A stretch of 17,252 nucleotides of DNA. Source: Bacteroidales bacterium (lineage in GTDB: Bacteria; Bacteroidota; Bacteroidia; Bacteroidales; Marinilabiliaceae). Below, piece by piece: positions 7,634 through 16,592 of the stretch (its first letter is position 1; every line of letters starts with the position of its first letter). The stretch is taken from NCBI GenBank assembly GCA_004552385.1, contig SFOL01000054.1:1-17252 (forward strand), read 5' to 3'. A model generated the notes under the pieces. That model worked only from the letters and a program-made list of their open reading frames with translations, was not told the DNA's origin and searched no databases. Both the position numbers and the translations under genes were made by a program.

Positions 7634-10600
7634 TTAAAAGGTGATGTTGACACCGCCGACAACCGAGCGGCTCTTGGGGTAGGCGGCATAGTCTATGCCG
7701 GGGCACATGGGGTTCTTGTTGGTGTCAACCTCGGGGTCGGCTCCGCTGTAGTTCGTGAAGCAGTAGAGGTTGTAGCCCGTCACGTAGAAGCGGACCTTCT
7801 CGAGGAACCATTTCTGCGTGAGCTCCTTCTTGAGGGTGTAGCCGAGGGTGACGTTGTTGATGCGGAGGAACGAGCCGTCCTCAATCACGCCGCTGTGCAT
7901 CACCATCTTGGTCGTGCCGACGGGGCTGAACTGCGTCTTGCCGGCGTTGATCTCGTTGAGCTTGGCCATGATGTTAGCCGGTCCGCCATAGGCCTCGAGG
8001 GTTGCAGTCGACGGGCGCACTATGTTGAGGCCAGTCTCCGGGTCGACGTAGGTGTACCTCTCGCTCAGGCGCATGTCGTCCACGATGTTGTAGCCCTTGC
8101 GCGAGCCCTGGAAGAACTCTGAGGCCAGCTTGGTGCCGTTCACTATGTCGCCGCCCAGCGAGTAGTTGAAGAACGCCGCGAAGTCGAACCCGCGCCACTG
8201 TGCGTCGAAGCCGAAGCCGCCGCTGACGGGTGCCACGGTCTCGCCTATCTTCTGGAAGACGGGATTGCCCTCCTCGTCACACTCGAACATGGGGGTGCCC
8301 GGCAAGAGTATGCCGGTCATGTTGTAGCTCTTGTTGTTGCCCTGGCTCAGGGTCCAGCTGCCCTTTGAGTCCATAGTCAGGTTGCCGTTGCCGTTGCCGT
8401 CCTCGGGAGAGTACAGGCCGATGAGCTTGTAGCCCCATACCTCGCCGAGCTTGCCGCCCTCGGCCACGCGGAAGTCGCCGCTGCCGTAGTTGATGGTGCT
8501 GCCGCAGAAGCTTGAGGTCTGATACGGGTTGTCGGTGTTCAGCTCGTCAATCTTGTTGACGTTATATCCGATGTTGAAGGTGAAGTTGAGCTTCAGGTCG
8601 CTGTTGTCTATGATGGCATAGTTGAGCGCGAGCTCCACGCCCTTGTTGCTCGTCTGGCCGAAGTTCTGGTACTGCACCGAGTAGCCTGTGCCCGAGGGTA
8701 TGGTGGCCTTCATGAGGAGGTCCTTGGTCGTGTTCCAGTAGAAGTCGAGGTTGCCGGAGAGTCGGCCGTCCAGGAAGCCCCAGTCGATGCCCACGTTGCG
8801 GGTGAGCGTGGTCTCCCACTTGAGGTCGGGGTTGTAGAGCGCCTTGCCGTGCGCGAGCATCGGGGAGCGGCTCTCGTCGAAGAAGGGGGCCTTGTCCGTG
8901 TTGCCGCTCATGGAGTAGGTGGTCGAGATGAGGCCCGAGCTGATGCGGTTGTTGCCCGCCGTGCCGAAGCTGACGCGGAGCTTGAGGTTTTGGACGACGT
9001 CTCTCGCGCCCTCCATAAAGTCCTCATCGAGCAGACGCCATGCCACGGCTGCCGAGGGGAACACGCCCCAGCGGTTGCCGTCGGCGAACTTGGACGAGCC
9101 GTCGGCGCGGACCGTGGCCGTCACGAGGTACTTGTCCATAAGCGTGTAGTTCACGCGGCCGAAGAACGAGAGCATGTTGTCGTCGGCCTCGATGTCGCTG
9201 CCGTTGGGCAGCGCGGTGCCGGCGCTCGTGTTGGCGAGCACCTCGTCAATGGTGAACGTGGCGGGGAAGGATACCGACGTGCTGTTGCGCGTGTTCTGGC
9301 TGGTTGAGCTCCACTCCTGGCCTATCATGACGTTCAGGCGGTCCCTATTGCCGAAGAGCTTCTTGTTGTCGTACGTGATCGTGTTGGCGTTTCGCCAGTT
9401 CTTATACTCGACAGTCTCGAAGTAGGCCTGCGGCTGGCCGGCGTAGCCGAACTTGGAGTTCTGGGTGGCCTTGACGGCCCAGACCTGGTCGCTCTTGTTC
9501 TTGCGCCAGTTGTAGCCGAACTCGGTGCGGAACGTCCACCCGCTGAACGGCTTCCAGTTGAGGCCGACGTTGTAGTCCTGGCGGAAGCGGTTCTGCATCT
9601 TATATGTTTCGTTGAGCCTGTCGAGCGGGCTGTAGATGGTGTTCGAGGAGTTCTCCTCGTCGTCGTCCGAGCTGTCGGTGAGCGGCGCCACGGGGCGGAA
9701 GGTGACCGACTTGGCCACGATGGAGTTGGCCGCGTTGCTCTCGTTGGTGTCAGCGCCGCCGCTGAGGCCCTTGATCTTCTGATTGGCCAGGCGCGCCTGG
9801 AAGTCGAGAGTCAGCCATTTGTTGAGGTTGGTGTTGATCTTGACGTTGACGTTGTCCTTGTTGAAGCCCGACCCCTCCATGATGCTCTTCTCCTGGCTGT
9901 GGGCGAAGGAAATGTTGTACTTGAAGTCCTTCGTACCGCCCGAGACGTTGGCGTTGTACTGCAGCTGGTTGCCCCAGCGGCCGAATATCTCGTCCTGGAA
10001 GTCCGTGCCCTCCAGCGACTTCCAGATGCTCAGGTCTTCGTAGTCGCCGTAGGAGGATGAGGTCTCGGAGCTCGACGCGCTCTCGATCTCATACTGGTAC
10101 ATGGCGTACTCGTAAGGGTTGAGCACCTTGACGAGCTTGGTGACCTTCTTCGCGCCCCATGAGGCGTTGAGGTTCACTTGCGTCTTGCCCTCCTTGCCGC
10201 TCTTTGTGGTGACGATGATGACGCCGTTGGCGCCGCGCGCACCGTAGATGGCGGTGCTGGACGCGTCCTTAAGCACGTCGATGCTCTCGATCTCGCTCGG
10301 GGCGATGTCGCTTATGGAGCTGACGGGGAAGCCGTCGACAATGTAGAGTGGCGAGTTGTCTTGCGAGAGCGAGCCGCCGCCGCGCACGCGGATCTTGACG
10401 TCGGCGTCGGGCGAGCCCTCGGTGGTGGAGACGTTCACGCCCGCCATCTTGCCCGTCAGGGCCTCACTGGCGCTCGACACGGGGATCGCGGCTATGTCCT
10501 TGGCCTTGACTGACGCCACCGAGCCCGTGAGGTCACGCTTGTTCACGGTGCCGTATCCCACGGCCACCACCTCTTGCAGCTCCTTAGCTTCGTCCTGCAG

Positions 10601-10888
10601 GGTGAAGTCTATCACGCTACGGCCCTTGACCTCCTCGGTCTGGGTGGCGAAGCCCACGAATGAGACGGTCAGCTTGCCGTTGGCGGGCACGCCCTGCAGG
10701 GTGTAGTTGCCGTCGAAGTCGGTCACCGTGCCTTGCGTGGTGCCGGCCACCATGACGGCGGCTCCCGGCACAGGATAACCCGTGTTGTCCTTAATGTTGC
10801 CGCTGACGGACAGCTGCTGCGCCAGCATCGCCACCGATGCCAGGCACGTCAGCACGCTCGTCGCGAGCCTTCTTAGTTTGTTGCGCAT
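7634..10888 (-). CDS. SusC/RagA-family TonB-dependent outer membrane transporter
   Basis: A 1084-residue TonB-linked barrel that imports oligomers across the outer membrane with energy from TonB-ExbBD. The signal peptide (about 1-23) ends in MLAQ. A carboxypeptidase-regulatory-like domain follows (about 27-105, with VPGAAVMVAGTTQGTVTDFDGNYTL), then the SusC motif EVVAVGYGT at 106-114. The plug (about 115-235) contains LYIVDGFPV at 181-189 and DVLKDASSTAIYGARGANG from 204. The rest is the 22-strand beta-barrel type, ending in Phe (GVNITF) as expected for BAM-dependent assembly. Near the end, YSGADPEVD is a frequent SusC loop. The frame opens upstream to a TTG at 10936, but the ATG at 10888 starts the signal peptide and follows an A-rich leader. 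It is first in a three-gene operon. No N-terminal FecR-interacting extension is present, so regulation through an anti-sigma factor is not indicated. Confidence 0.96.
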   Translation of the reverse strand: MRNKLRRLATSVLTCLASVAMLAQQLSVSGNIKDNTGYPVPGAAVMVAGTTQGTVTDFDGNYTLQGVPANGKLTVSFVGFATQTEEVKGRSVIDFTLQDEAKELQEVVAVGYGTVNKRDLTGSVASVKAKDIAAIPVSSASEALTGKMAGVNVSTTEGSPDADVKIRVRGGGSLSQDNSPLYIVDGFPVSSISDIAPSEIESIDVLKDASSTAIYGARGANGVIIVTTKSGKEGKTQVNLNASWGAKKVTKLVKVLNPYEYAMYQYEIESASSSETSSSYGDYEDLSIWKSLEGTDFQDEIFGRWGNQLQYNANVSGGTKDFKYNISFAHSQEKSIMEGSGFNKDNVNVKINTNLNKWLTLDFQARLANQKIKGLSGGADTNESNAANSIVAKSVTFRPVAPLTDSSDDDEENSSNTIYSPLDRLNETYKMQNRFRQDYNVGLNWKPFSGWTFRTEFGYNWRKNKSDQVWAVKATQNSKFGYAGQPQAYFETVEYKNWRNANTITYDNKKLFGNRDRLNVMIGQEWSSTSQNTRNSTSVSFPATFTIDEVLANTSAGTALPNGSDIEADDNMLSFFGRVNYTLMDKYLVTATVRADGSSKFADGNRWGVFPSAAVAWRLLDEDFMEGARDVVQNLKLRVSFGTAGNNRISSGLISTTYSMSGNTDKAPFFDESRSPMLAHGKALYNPDLKWETTLTRNVGIDWGFLDGRLSGNLDFYWNTTKDLLMKATIPSGTGYSVQYQNFGQTSNKGVELALNYAIIDNSDLKLNFTFNIGYNVNKIDELNTDNPYQTSSFCGSTINYGSGDFRVAEGGKLGEVWGYKLIGLYSPEDGNGNGNLTMDSKGSWTLSQGNNKSYNMTGILLPGTPMFECDEEGNPVFQKIGETVAPVSGGFGFDAQWRGFDFAAFFNYSLGGDIVNGTKLASEFFQGSRKGYNIVDDMRLSERYTYVDPETGLNIVRPSTATLEAYGGPANIMAKLNEINAGKTQFSPVGTTKMVMHSGVIEDGSFLRINNVTLGYTLKKELTQKWFLEKVRFYVTGYNLYCFTNYSGADPEVDTNKNPMCPGIDYAAYPKSRSVVGGVNITF

Positions 10889-11390
10889 TAGGTTGTTGTT
10901 TTGTGTTAATAGTTTCTGATGCTGCTTGTGCGCCAACCGGCCATGACCCGATATGCGACCCGCCTTGCGAGTGCCATCGTTTGCTATAGCCGTGCGTCAC
11001 GACGCGAATTTATAAAATTATTATAATTCAATGCTGTGTTTAACAAGCAATAGTGACATACCCTCTCTTTTTGCACCCCTACGTCACAGTAGTGCTTTCG
11101 GTTGCGCCAACTGCCAACTATTGTGCAAAAATTGTTTTGGCCGCTTCCTGTCGGAGCAATGGTGCGAGCCTTAATTTTTAAATGCCTTCTGAAGTTTTAA
11201 CACATCAGGATTTGAAGGGCATGTTTAGCGCAAACGATGGTATTTCAAATACAAATTGCGCAAATATTGCACTTCGGGCGATGCCCGGCTGGCCGAAGCG
11301 TATGCGGACGAGGCGCTCCGCGTATGCCCAAGCCGCCCCTTAATGGCGTTCAATGTAAAACACTCTTCTATTAACAAAATTAAACCACTA
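10889..11390. promoter_or_regulatory. Divergent control region between two susCD operons
   Basis: This 502-bp gap separates two divergent SusC-like genes and holds no credible coding sequence. From left to right it contains: a leader for the left operon; a palindromic block around 10991-11005 (GCGTC AC GACGC); an AT-rich patch at about 11007-11030 with a near-consensus minus-strand -7 box (TAAATTCG, 11004-11011); two copies of TGCGCCAAC (10929-10937 and 11103-11111); an AT-rich patch at 11171-11200; a TTGCGCAA palindrome at 11256-11263; a GC-rich foldable segment at 11272-11298; and an A-rich leader before the right ATG. Promoters for both operons must lie here, but no box is decisive. No long inverted repeats of an invertible promoter were seen. 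Confidence 0.7.
11298..11327. repeat. Direct repeat GCGTATGC in susC leader region
   Basis: The octamer GCGTATGC occurs at 11298-11305 and again at 11320-11327, start-to-start spacing 22 bp, about two helical turns. It lies 64 bp or more upstream of the right-hand susC-like start codon. Such phasing is typical of direct-repeat operator half-sites, but an 8-bp repeat can arise by chance in 500 bp. Confidence 0.4.
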
Positions 11391-14300
11391 ATGTACCACA
11401 AGATCATCCGCAGGCTCGCCTCGAGCCTATTGATGGCGCTCGTGACCGTCGTGGCTATGGCGCAAGACATTACCGTGTCCGGCGTCGTCAAAGACAACAC
11501 GGGCCAGCCCGTCCCTGGCGCGGCAGTCGTCGTGGCGGGAACGACAATCGGAACCGCTACCGACTTCGACGGCAACTACACCCTGTCAGTACCCGCCGAC
11601 GCCACACTGCAAGTCTCTTTCGTCGGCTATGCGACCGTAACCTTACCTGTCGCGGGCCAGTCCACAGTCAACTTCACCCTCCAGGATGACGCTCATGAGA
11701 TCCAGGAGGTCGTGGCGGTAGGCTACGGCACCATGAAGAAGAGCGACCTCACGGGCTCCGTATCCTCAGTCTCCACCGAGAAACTCGCCGCCAAGGGCGC
11801 GACGTCCGTCATGGAGAACCTCCAGGGAGCCGTAGCGGGCGTATCCATCACGCAGAGCTCGGGCCGAACCAACGGAGGCTTCGACATTGAGATACGAGGC
11901 AAGAGCTCCATCAGCTCTGACACCAAGCCTATCTACGTCATCGACGGCGTGGTCTGCTCCGACATGGACTTCCTCAACCCGCAAGACATTGAGAGGCTCG
12001 ACGTGCTCAAAGACGCGTCGTCAACGGCCATCTACGGCTCCCGCGCCACCGCCGGCGTCATAATGATCACCACCAAGGGCGGCGCAGGCGTCAAGAAGCA
12101 GCAGAACTCCGAGTGCGCCCAGAAGTTCAACGTCACCTACGACGGATACTACGGTTTCAGCAAGATCACGCGCGAGGCCGACTTCATGGACGCCGGGCAG
12201 TTCTACCAGTGGCGTTTCCTCCGCTACAACACTGCTAACGCCGGATCGCTCAACGCCAGCCACCCCATTTACAGCATCTCGAGCGACAACTTCCGGGCAG
12301 CCGCTCTCGCCGACCTTGACGACGGCTCCTCATACATCAAGAATCATCTCGCAAGCGGTGAGACTTACGATTGGACTGACCTTGTGACCCAGGACGGGCA
12401 TAAGCAGAACCACTATGTGGCCTTCTCCGGCTCGTCGTCCGACATCTCCTACCACCTCGGCGTGGGTGTTACTGATGAGACGGGCATCTACAAGGGCGAC
12501 CATATGCGCAAGTTCAACTTCAAGGGCAGCCTCGACAGCGAACTCAACCAGTATGCGTCCATCGGTTTCAATATCAATGCCGCCGTCACCAACAATGAGT
12601 TCGCCAACGACAATGCCGTGCAGGAGGGCTTCCGTATGAATCCGTTCATCAAGCCTTATGACGAGAATGGTGACATTATTGCCATGCCTGGCTTCAAGAC
12701 GTCTCTCGGCACTAACTCCATTCAGTTCACCTCCTCTATCAACCCGCTGCTGTACATGAATATAGAGCAGAAGAAGAAGGTGACTTACAGACTTCTCGGT
12801 GCGGCCTATATTGACATCAAGCCCGTCGATGGCCTCTCCATCAAGAGCACGTACGCCCCGTCGTTCACCTACTACCGCCTCGGCCAGTTTGACGACAAGG
12901 GCACCTACATCGACGCCAGCACGGGCAAGGAGAAAGACCTCAACGCCGACGCTGTCGCCGCATACACCACTCAGCAGAACTTCGGCTTCACGTGGACCAA
13001 CACGGCCACATACGCCAAGACTTTCGCCTCTGACCACAGCGTGAACCTGATGTTCATGAACGAGTGGAATCACAGCAAGACTGAGGAGCTCGGTCTCCAG
13101 TACACCAACCCGCAGAGCGGCTCGCTCTGGTATAAGCTCAACTCCGGCACCTATGACGCGTCCAACTCCGACGGCACGTCATATGGCGAGAACTCCATGC
13201 TCTCGTTCGCTTTCCGTGCTAACTACTCTTTCAAGGGCCGTTACATGCTCACTGGCACTGTCCGTTGGGATGGCTCGTCTAAGTTCGCCGATGGCAACCA
13301 GTGGGGCACTTTCCCGTCTGTGGCTGCTGCTTGGCGCATAACGGAGGAGAGTTTCATGGAGGGCACCCGCGATGTCCTCTCTAACCTCAAACTCCGACTC
13401 TCCTACGGCGTCACGGGCAACAATGCCGGAGCTGGCAACTACGCCACGCAGCAGACCATCGATGGCCCGTATTACCAGGCTTTCGGCTCAGCCACGTCAA
13501 CAGGTTTCGCCCCTTCGGCCATCGTCAACAAGGATCTCTCTTGGGAGAAGTCCGACGAGGTTAACGTAGGCCTTGACTTCGGTTTCCTTTCCAATCGCAT
13601 AAGCGGCACTCTTGACCTTTATCAGAAGCAGAGCCGCGACCTGCTCTACTCTGTGCAGCTCCCGCTTGAGTCCGGAGGTGTCAAGATGACAACCAATATC
13701 GGCAAGGTCCGCAACCGCGGTATCGAGGTCGGCCTCTCCGGCACCATCATTGACACCGACGTCTTTACGTGGGAGATGAGCGCAAACTTCGCCAAGAATG
13801 TTAATGAGGTGAAAGAGATTGACGGCACCGGCAACGACCAGCCGAACAACAACCTCTTCATCGGCGAGTCGCTCAACAACATCTACGGCTATGCGTGGGA
13901 CGGCATCGTGTCCGACAAGGACATGGTTGTTCCCGACACGGAGATCGCCCGCTCTAAAGGTCTAACCCCAGGCTCCACGATGAAGAGCTACGACTACTAC
14001 TACACCTGCTACGGCTGGACCGAGGGTATGCCTATCATCCGCGACATGAACGGCGACGGCAACTTTGACGAGAACGACAAGAAGGTCTACTGTTCCGACC
14101 CCAAGTGGACAGGCTCTCTCTCCACAACCTTCTCCGCATTCGGCTTCGACCTCTCCGCAAGCCTCTACACCAAGCAGGGTTACATGGTCTACTCTAACAC
14201 CTACGAGCGCTATATGGACTACTCCGACCGCGGCCGCAACCGACTCGACATGGATTACTACATCCCGGCAGGAACGCTCGTTGACTGTGATGGTGTCAAC

Positions 14301-14660
14301 CCTGATGGCACATTCATTAACCCGGTCTACCAGCAGAGCACGCACTACGGCAAGTACCCCTTCCCGACTCCATCCGCCACTGGCAACGGTGCCGGCAACT
14401 ACTTCACAAATGGTGTCGGCAACTATGTCGACGCGTCTTTTGTCAAGATTAAGAATATAACCCTCGGTTACACCCTGCCGCAGAACATCCTCGATGTCAT
14501 TCACCTGCAGAAGGCGCGCATCTATTGCACCGTCACCAATCCGTTCTGCTGGAGTAAGGACGACTTCAAGGGATGGGATCCCGAGTGGGCTGGAGCCGAC
14601 CTCAAGGACGACGGCCCCGCCACGGTCACTTGCGAGTTCGGTCTCAACCTCAAGTTTTAG
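11391..14660 (+). CDS. SusC/RagA-family TonB-dependent outer membrane transporter
   Basis: A 1089-residue SusC-like barrel, paralogous to the left-hand one but clearly divergent. The signal peptide (about 1-24) ends AMAQ. The carboxypeptidase-regulatory-like domain spans about 27-103 (KDNTGQPVPGAAVVVAGTT). EVVAVGYGT is at 106-114. The plug carries IYVIDGVV at 181-188 and DVLKDASSTAIYGSRATAG from 204. The barrel includes KYPFPTPS- and NITLGYTLP-type segments and ends in Phe (GLNLKF). The start is the ATG at 11391, preceded by an A/T-rich leader; the frame also opens to a TTG at 11256 in the GC-rich control region, which I reject. The similar N-terminal domains but different barrel and plug details suggest a separate substrate or partner lid from the left operon. 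It leads the plus-strand operon, with the susD-like gene 42 bp downstream. Confidence 0.96.
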   Translation: MYHKIIRRLASSLLMALVTVVAMAQDITVSGVVKDNTGQPVPGAAVVVAGTTIGTATDFDGNYTLSVPADATLQVSFVGYATVTLPVAGQSTVNFTLQDDAHEIQEVVAVGYGTMKKSDLTGSVSSVSTEKLAAKGATSVMENLQGAVAGVSITQSSGRTNGGFDIEIRGKSSISSDTKPIYVIDGVVCSDMDFLNPQDIERLDVLKDASSTAIYGSRATAGVIMITTKGGAGVKKQQNSECAQKFNVTYDGYYGFSKITREADFMDAGQFYQWRFLRYNTANAGSLNASHPIYSISSDNFRAAALADLDDGSSYIKNHLASGETYDWTDLVTQDGHKQNHYVAFSGSSSDISYHLGVGVTDETGIYKGDHMRKFNFKGSLDSELNQYASIGFNINAAVTNNEFANDNAVQEGFRMNPFIKPYDENGDIIAMPGFKTSLGTNSIQFTSSINPLLYMNIEQKKKVTYRLLGAAYIDIKPVDGLSIKSTYAPSFTYYRLGQFDDKGTYIDASTGKEKDLNADAVAAYTTQQNFGFTWTNTATYAKTFASDHSVNLMFMNEWNHSKTEELGLQYTNPQSGSLWYKLNSGTYDASNSDGTSYGENSMLSFAFRANYSFKGRYMLTGTVRWDGSSKFADGNQWGTFPSVAAAWRITEESFMEGTRDVLSNLKLRLSYGVTGNNAGAGNYATQQTIDGPYYQAFGSATSTGFAPSAIVNKDLSWEKSDEVNVGLDFGFLSNRISGTLDLYQKQSRDLLYSVQLPLESGGVKMTTNIGKVRNRGIEVGLSGTIIDTDVFTWEMSANFAKNVNEVKEIDGTGNDQPNNNLFIGESLNNIYGYAWDGIVSDKDMVVPDTEIARSKGLTPGSTMKSYDYYYTCYGWTEGMPIIRDMNGDGNFDENDKKVYCSDPKWTGSLSTTFSAFGFDLSASLYTKQGYMVYSNTYERYMDYSDRGRNRLDMDYYIPAGTLVDCDGVNPDGTFINPVYQQSTHYGKYPFPTPSATGNGAGNYFTNGVGNYVDASFVKIKNITLGYTLPQNILDVIHLQKARIYCTVTNPFCWSKDDFKGWDPEWAGADLKDDGPATVTCEFGLNLKF

Positions 14661-14702
14661 TCAATCATAAGACACTCATTGTCTAAAAGACTTAGTTTTA
14701 AA

Positions 14703-16559
14703 ATGAAACGACATATCAGCATATACGCTCTTGCGGCAATGACGCTCATTGGCGGCGCTCCGCTCACCGGGTGCGAGGACTTCCTCGTCGCGGACAACAA
14801 GAGCGAGGGCGGACAGACTGCCGACGACTACTATGCCACGCCCGAGGGCCTTTCGGCCTACCGCGCTTACGCCTTCTCACTCCTTAAGCCTCTTGTTGAC
14901 GAGACGTACTTGTCCATGACCGATGACGGCACTGACCTTTATTGGAATGCGCGCGGCAAGTCTCCCTCCGACCCGGCCTTCGGACTCTATACCGTTGTGG
15001 CGGAGAACGAGACTGTCAAGGACTTCTACTCGGCCTGCTACAAGCTTATCAATGCGGCTAACGGAGTAATCTACTATGGCGGCGATACTTACGCCGCAGA
15101 CATGAAGTTCCTCCGCTCATACGGCTACTACATTCTCACTCAGCAGTTCGGCGGCGTGCCCTACGTGACGTCATACATCAATGGCGCCGAGCGAAACTAC
15201 CCGCGCACCCCGCTCAAGGAGGTCTACGACGGCATCCTCGCCGACCTTGACGCCATCGTGGCCGACCCCTCGGTTCCTGCCATGTCGGCGCATGACGGAT
15301 CCGTCTCCAAGCAAGCTGCCAACGCCTTGGCCGCCAAGGTGGCTCTCGCCGCTGGCTGGGATCTCGGCACTACGTTGGAAGACGATCGTCAAGGCACTTA
15401 TACGATTAACGATAAGACCTACTTCTCACGTGCGGCTTCTTACGCCGACGCAGCGGTTGCTGGCGTAAGCCTTATGTCTGATTTTGCCGAGAAGTGGAAG
15501 TTCGAGAACGAGGACAATCAGGAGGAGATCTTCTCTGTCGATTATGACAGGGCAAGTTGGCCCGGTGCCGCCTCAGAGTGCGGACACAGCCTCCAGAACC
15601 AGTTCGCCAACTATTATGGTGAGATGCCTACCGAGGGCGTCAAGCAAGGGTCTTCGCTCAATGGAGTCTCGCTCAAGAGCCTCTATCTTTTCGAGCAGGG
15701 CGACTCGCGCTATGCGGCAACTTTCGCCATGACTCATTACAACCTTGCTGACAACTGGGACAACTCCGGCTACTACGCGATGTACAAGGTCTCCAACACT
15801 GACAATTTGCCCATCGCCTTTTACTACGCCCCGTCTTACACGTCGCGCAGCGAGTTCACCAGTTTCCTTGATGCGCACAAGGCTCAGTTTGTCAAGGGTT
15901 CTTGCGCAGTCCAGCCTAAGGCTTTCCTCCTTGGCAAGACGACCGTCATGGCCACTTTCGCTGCCGATGGCTCTTACTCCCTGAAGGATATCGAGTTCCT
16001 CTCGGCGTCAGACCACACACCGGGTGTGAACAGCTCGGCTCTCTCTAACGAGGTGTCAGGAATGGACTGCGTCCGCAAGTGGGATGACCCCAACACTCTT
16101 CAGGCCGCCAAGAGTACGCAGAGCTGCCGAGACATCCTGATTCTTGATGTCGCTGCCGCTAAACTTGATAAGGCTGAGGCTCTCCTCCTCGCTGGTGACG
16201 AGGGCGGCTCTCTTGCGGCTGTTAATGAGATCAGGGCTCGCGCCGGTGTCAGCTCGCTCTCCAGTTTCGGCGCTTACTCTTGCTCCTATACGCGCCAGAT
16301 CTCTGGCTTCACCCCTACGGCTCTCGACGTGGTGCTCGACGAGCGCGCACGCGAGCTGTATGGCCAGCCTGGCCGCTGGTATGACCTCCGCCGCACACGT
16401 CAGATGTATCGCTACGTCTTCGCTTTCGGCGTGAACATGACCTACTCCACGCAGATTCCGACCCCCGCAGGCGTCTACAAGTGGTATCGCCCAATTCCTT
16501 TCGAGGAGATATCTGGCAACACCGGCATGAGCCAGGAGGATCAGAACCCGGGATACTAA
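14703..16559 (+). CDS. SusD/RagB-family nutrient-binding outer membrane lipoprotein
   Basis: A 618-residue SusD-like lipoprotein paired with the preceding SusC-like barrel. The signal peptide ends in lipobox PLTGC (Cys24), followed by EDFLVADNKSEGG. The N-terminal SusD region contains FLRSYGYYILTQQFGGVPYVTS (about 140-160). A helical core follows, and the C-terminal domain has LDERARELYGQPGRWYDLRRT (about 543-566). It ends with the family signature PIPFEEI ... MSQEDQNPGY. The ATG at 14703 is used because it opens the signal peptide and follows an A/T-rich leader; an upstream TTG at 14679 is rejected. It differs from the left-hand SusD in its C-terminal signature (QNPGY against NSYGW), placing the two lids in different subgroups. 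A weak 5-bp inverted repeat (AGACA/TGTCT) lies in the 42-bp gap before it. Confidence 0.96.
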   Translation: MKRHISIYALAAMTLIGGAPLTGCEDFLVADNKSEGGQTADDYYATPEGLSAYRAYAFSLLKPLVDETYLSMTDDGTDLYWNARGKSPSDPAFGLYTVVAENETVKDFYSACYKLINAANGVIYYGGDTYAADMKFLRSYGYYILTQQFGGVPYVTSYINGAERNYPRTPLKEVYDGILADLDAIVADPSVPAMSAHDGSVSKQAANALAAKVALAAGWDLGTTLEDDRQGTYTINDKTYFSRAASYADAAVAGVSLMSDFAEKWKFENEDNQEEIFSVDYDRASWPGAASECGHSLQNQFANYYGEMPTEGVKQGSSLNGVSLKSLYLFEQGDSRYAATFAMTHYNLADNWDNSGYYAMYKVSNTDNLPIAFYYAPSYTSRSEFTSFLDAHKAQFVKGSCAVQPKAFLLGKTTVMATFAADGSYSLKDIEFLSASDHTPGVNSSALSNEVSGMDCVRKWDDPNTLQAAKSTQSCRDILILDVAAAKLDKAEALLLAGDEGGSLAAVNEIRARAGVSSLSSFGAYSCSYTRQISGFTPTALDVVLDERARELYGQPGRWYDLRRTRQMYRYVFAFGVNMTYSTQIPTPAGVYKWYRPIPFEEISGNTGMSQEDQNPGY

Positions 16560-16592
16560 GCTCTTACAGTTTTCATTAATCCGTATCAATCT

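Noticed and set aside
6737..8122. 461-codon open frame on the plus strand
   Set aside because: It lies wholly antisense to well-supported susD-like and susC-like genes, spans their junction, and its protein is a Val/Ala/Leu/Gly/Glu-rich low-complexity product typical of antisense frames in GC-rich genes.
11256..11390. Possible 45-residue N-terminal extension of the right-hand SusC-like protein from a TTG
   Set aside because: The signal peptide begins at the ATG at 11391, and an extension would bury it. The same reasoning rejects TTG starts at 5594, 10936 and 14679, and weighs against the TTG at 3765.
10889..11390. Invertible (phase-variable) promoter between the divergent susC-like genes
   Set aside because: No pair of long inverted repeats flanking a promoter was seen by eye, and no recombinase gene is present in the window.
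12330..13073. 247-codon open frame on the minus strand
   Set aside because: Antisense to the right-hand susC-like gene, with the same biased composition and no recognisable motif.
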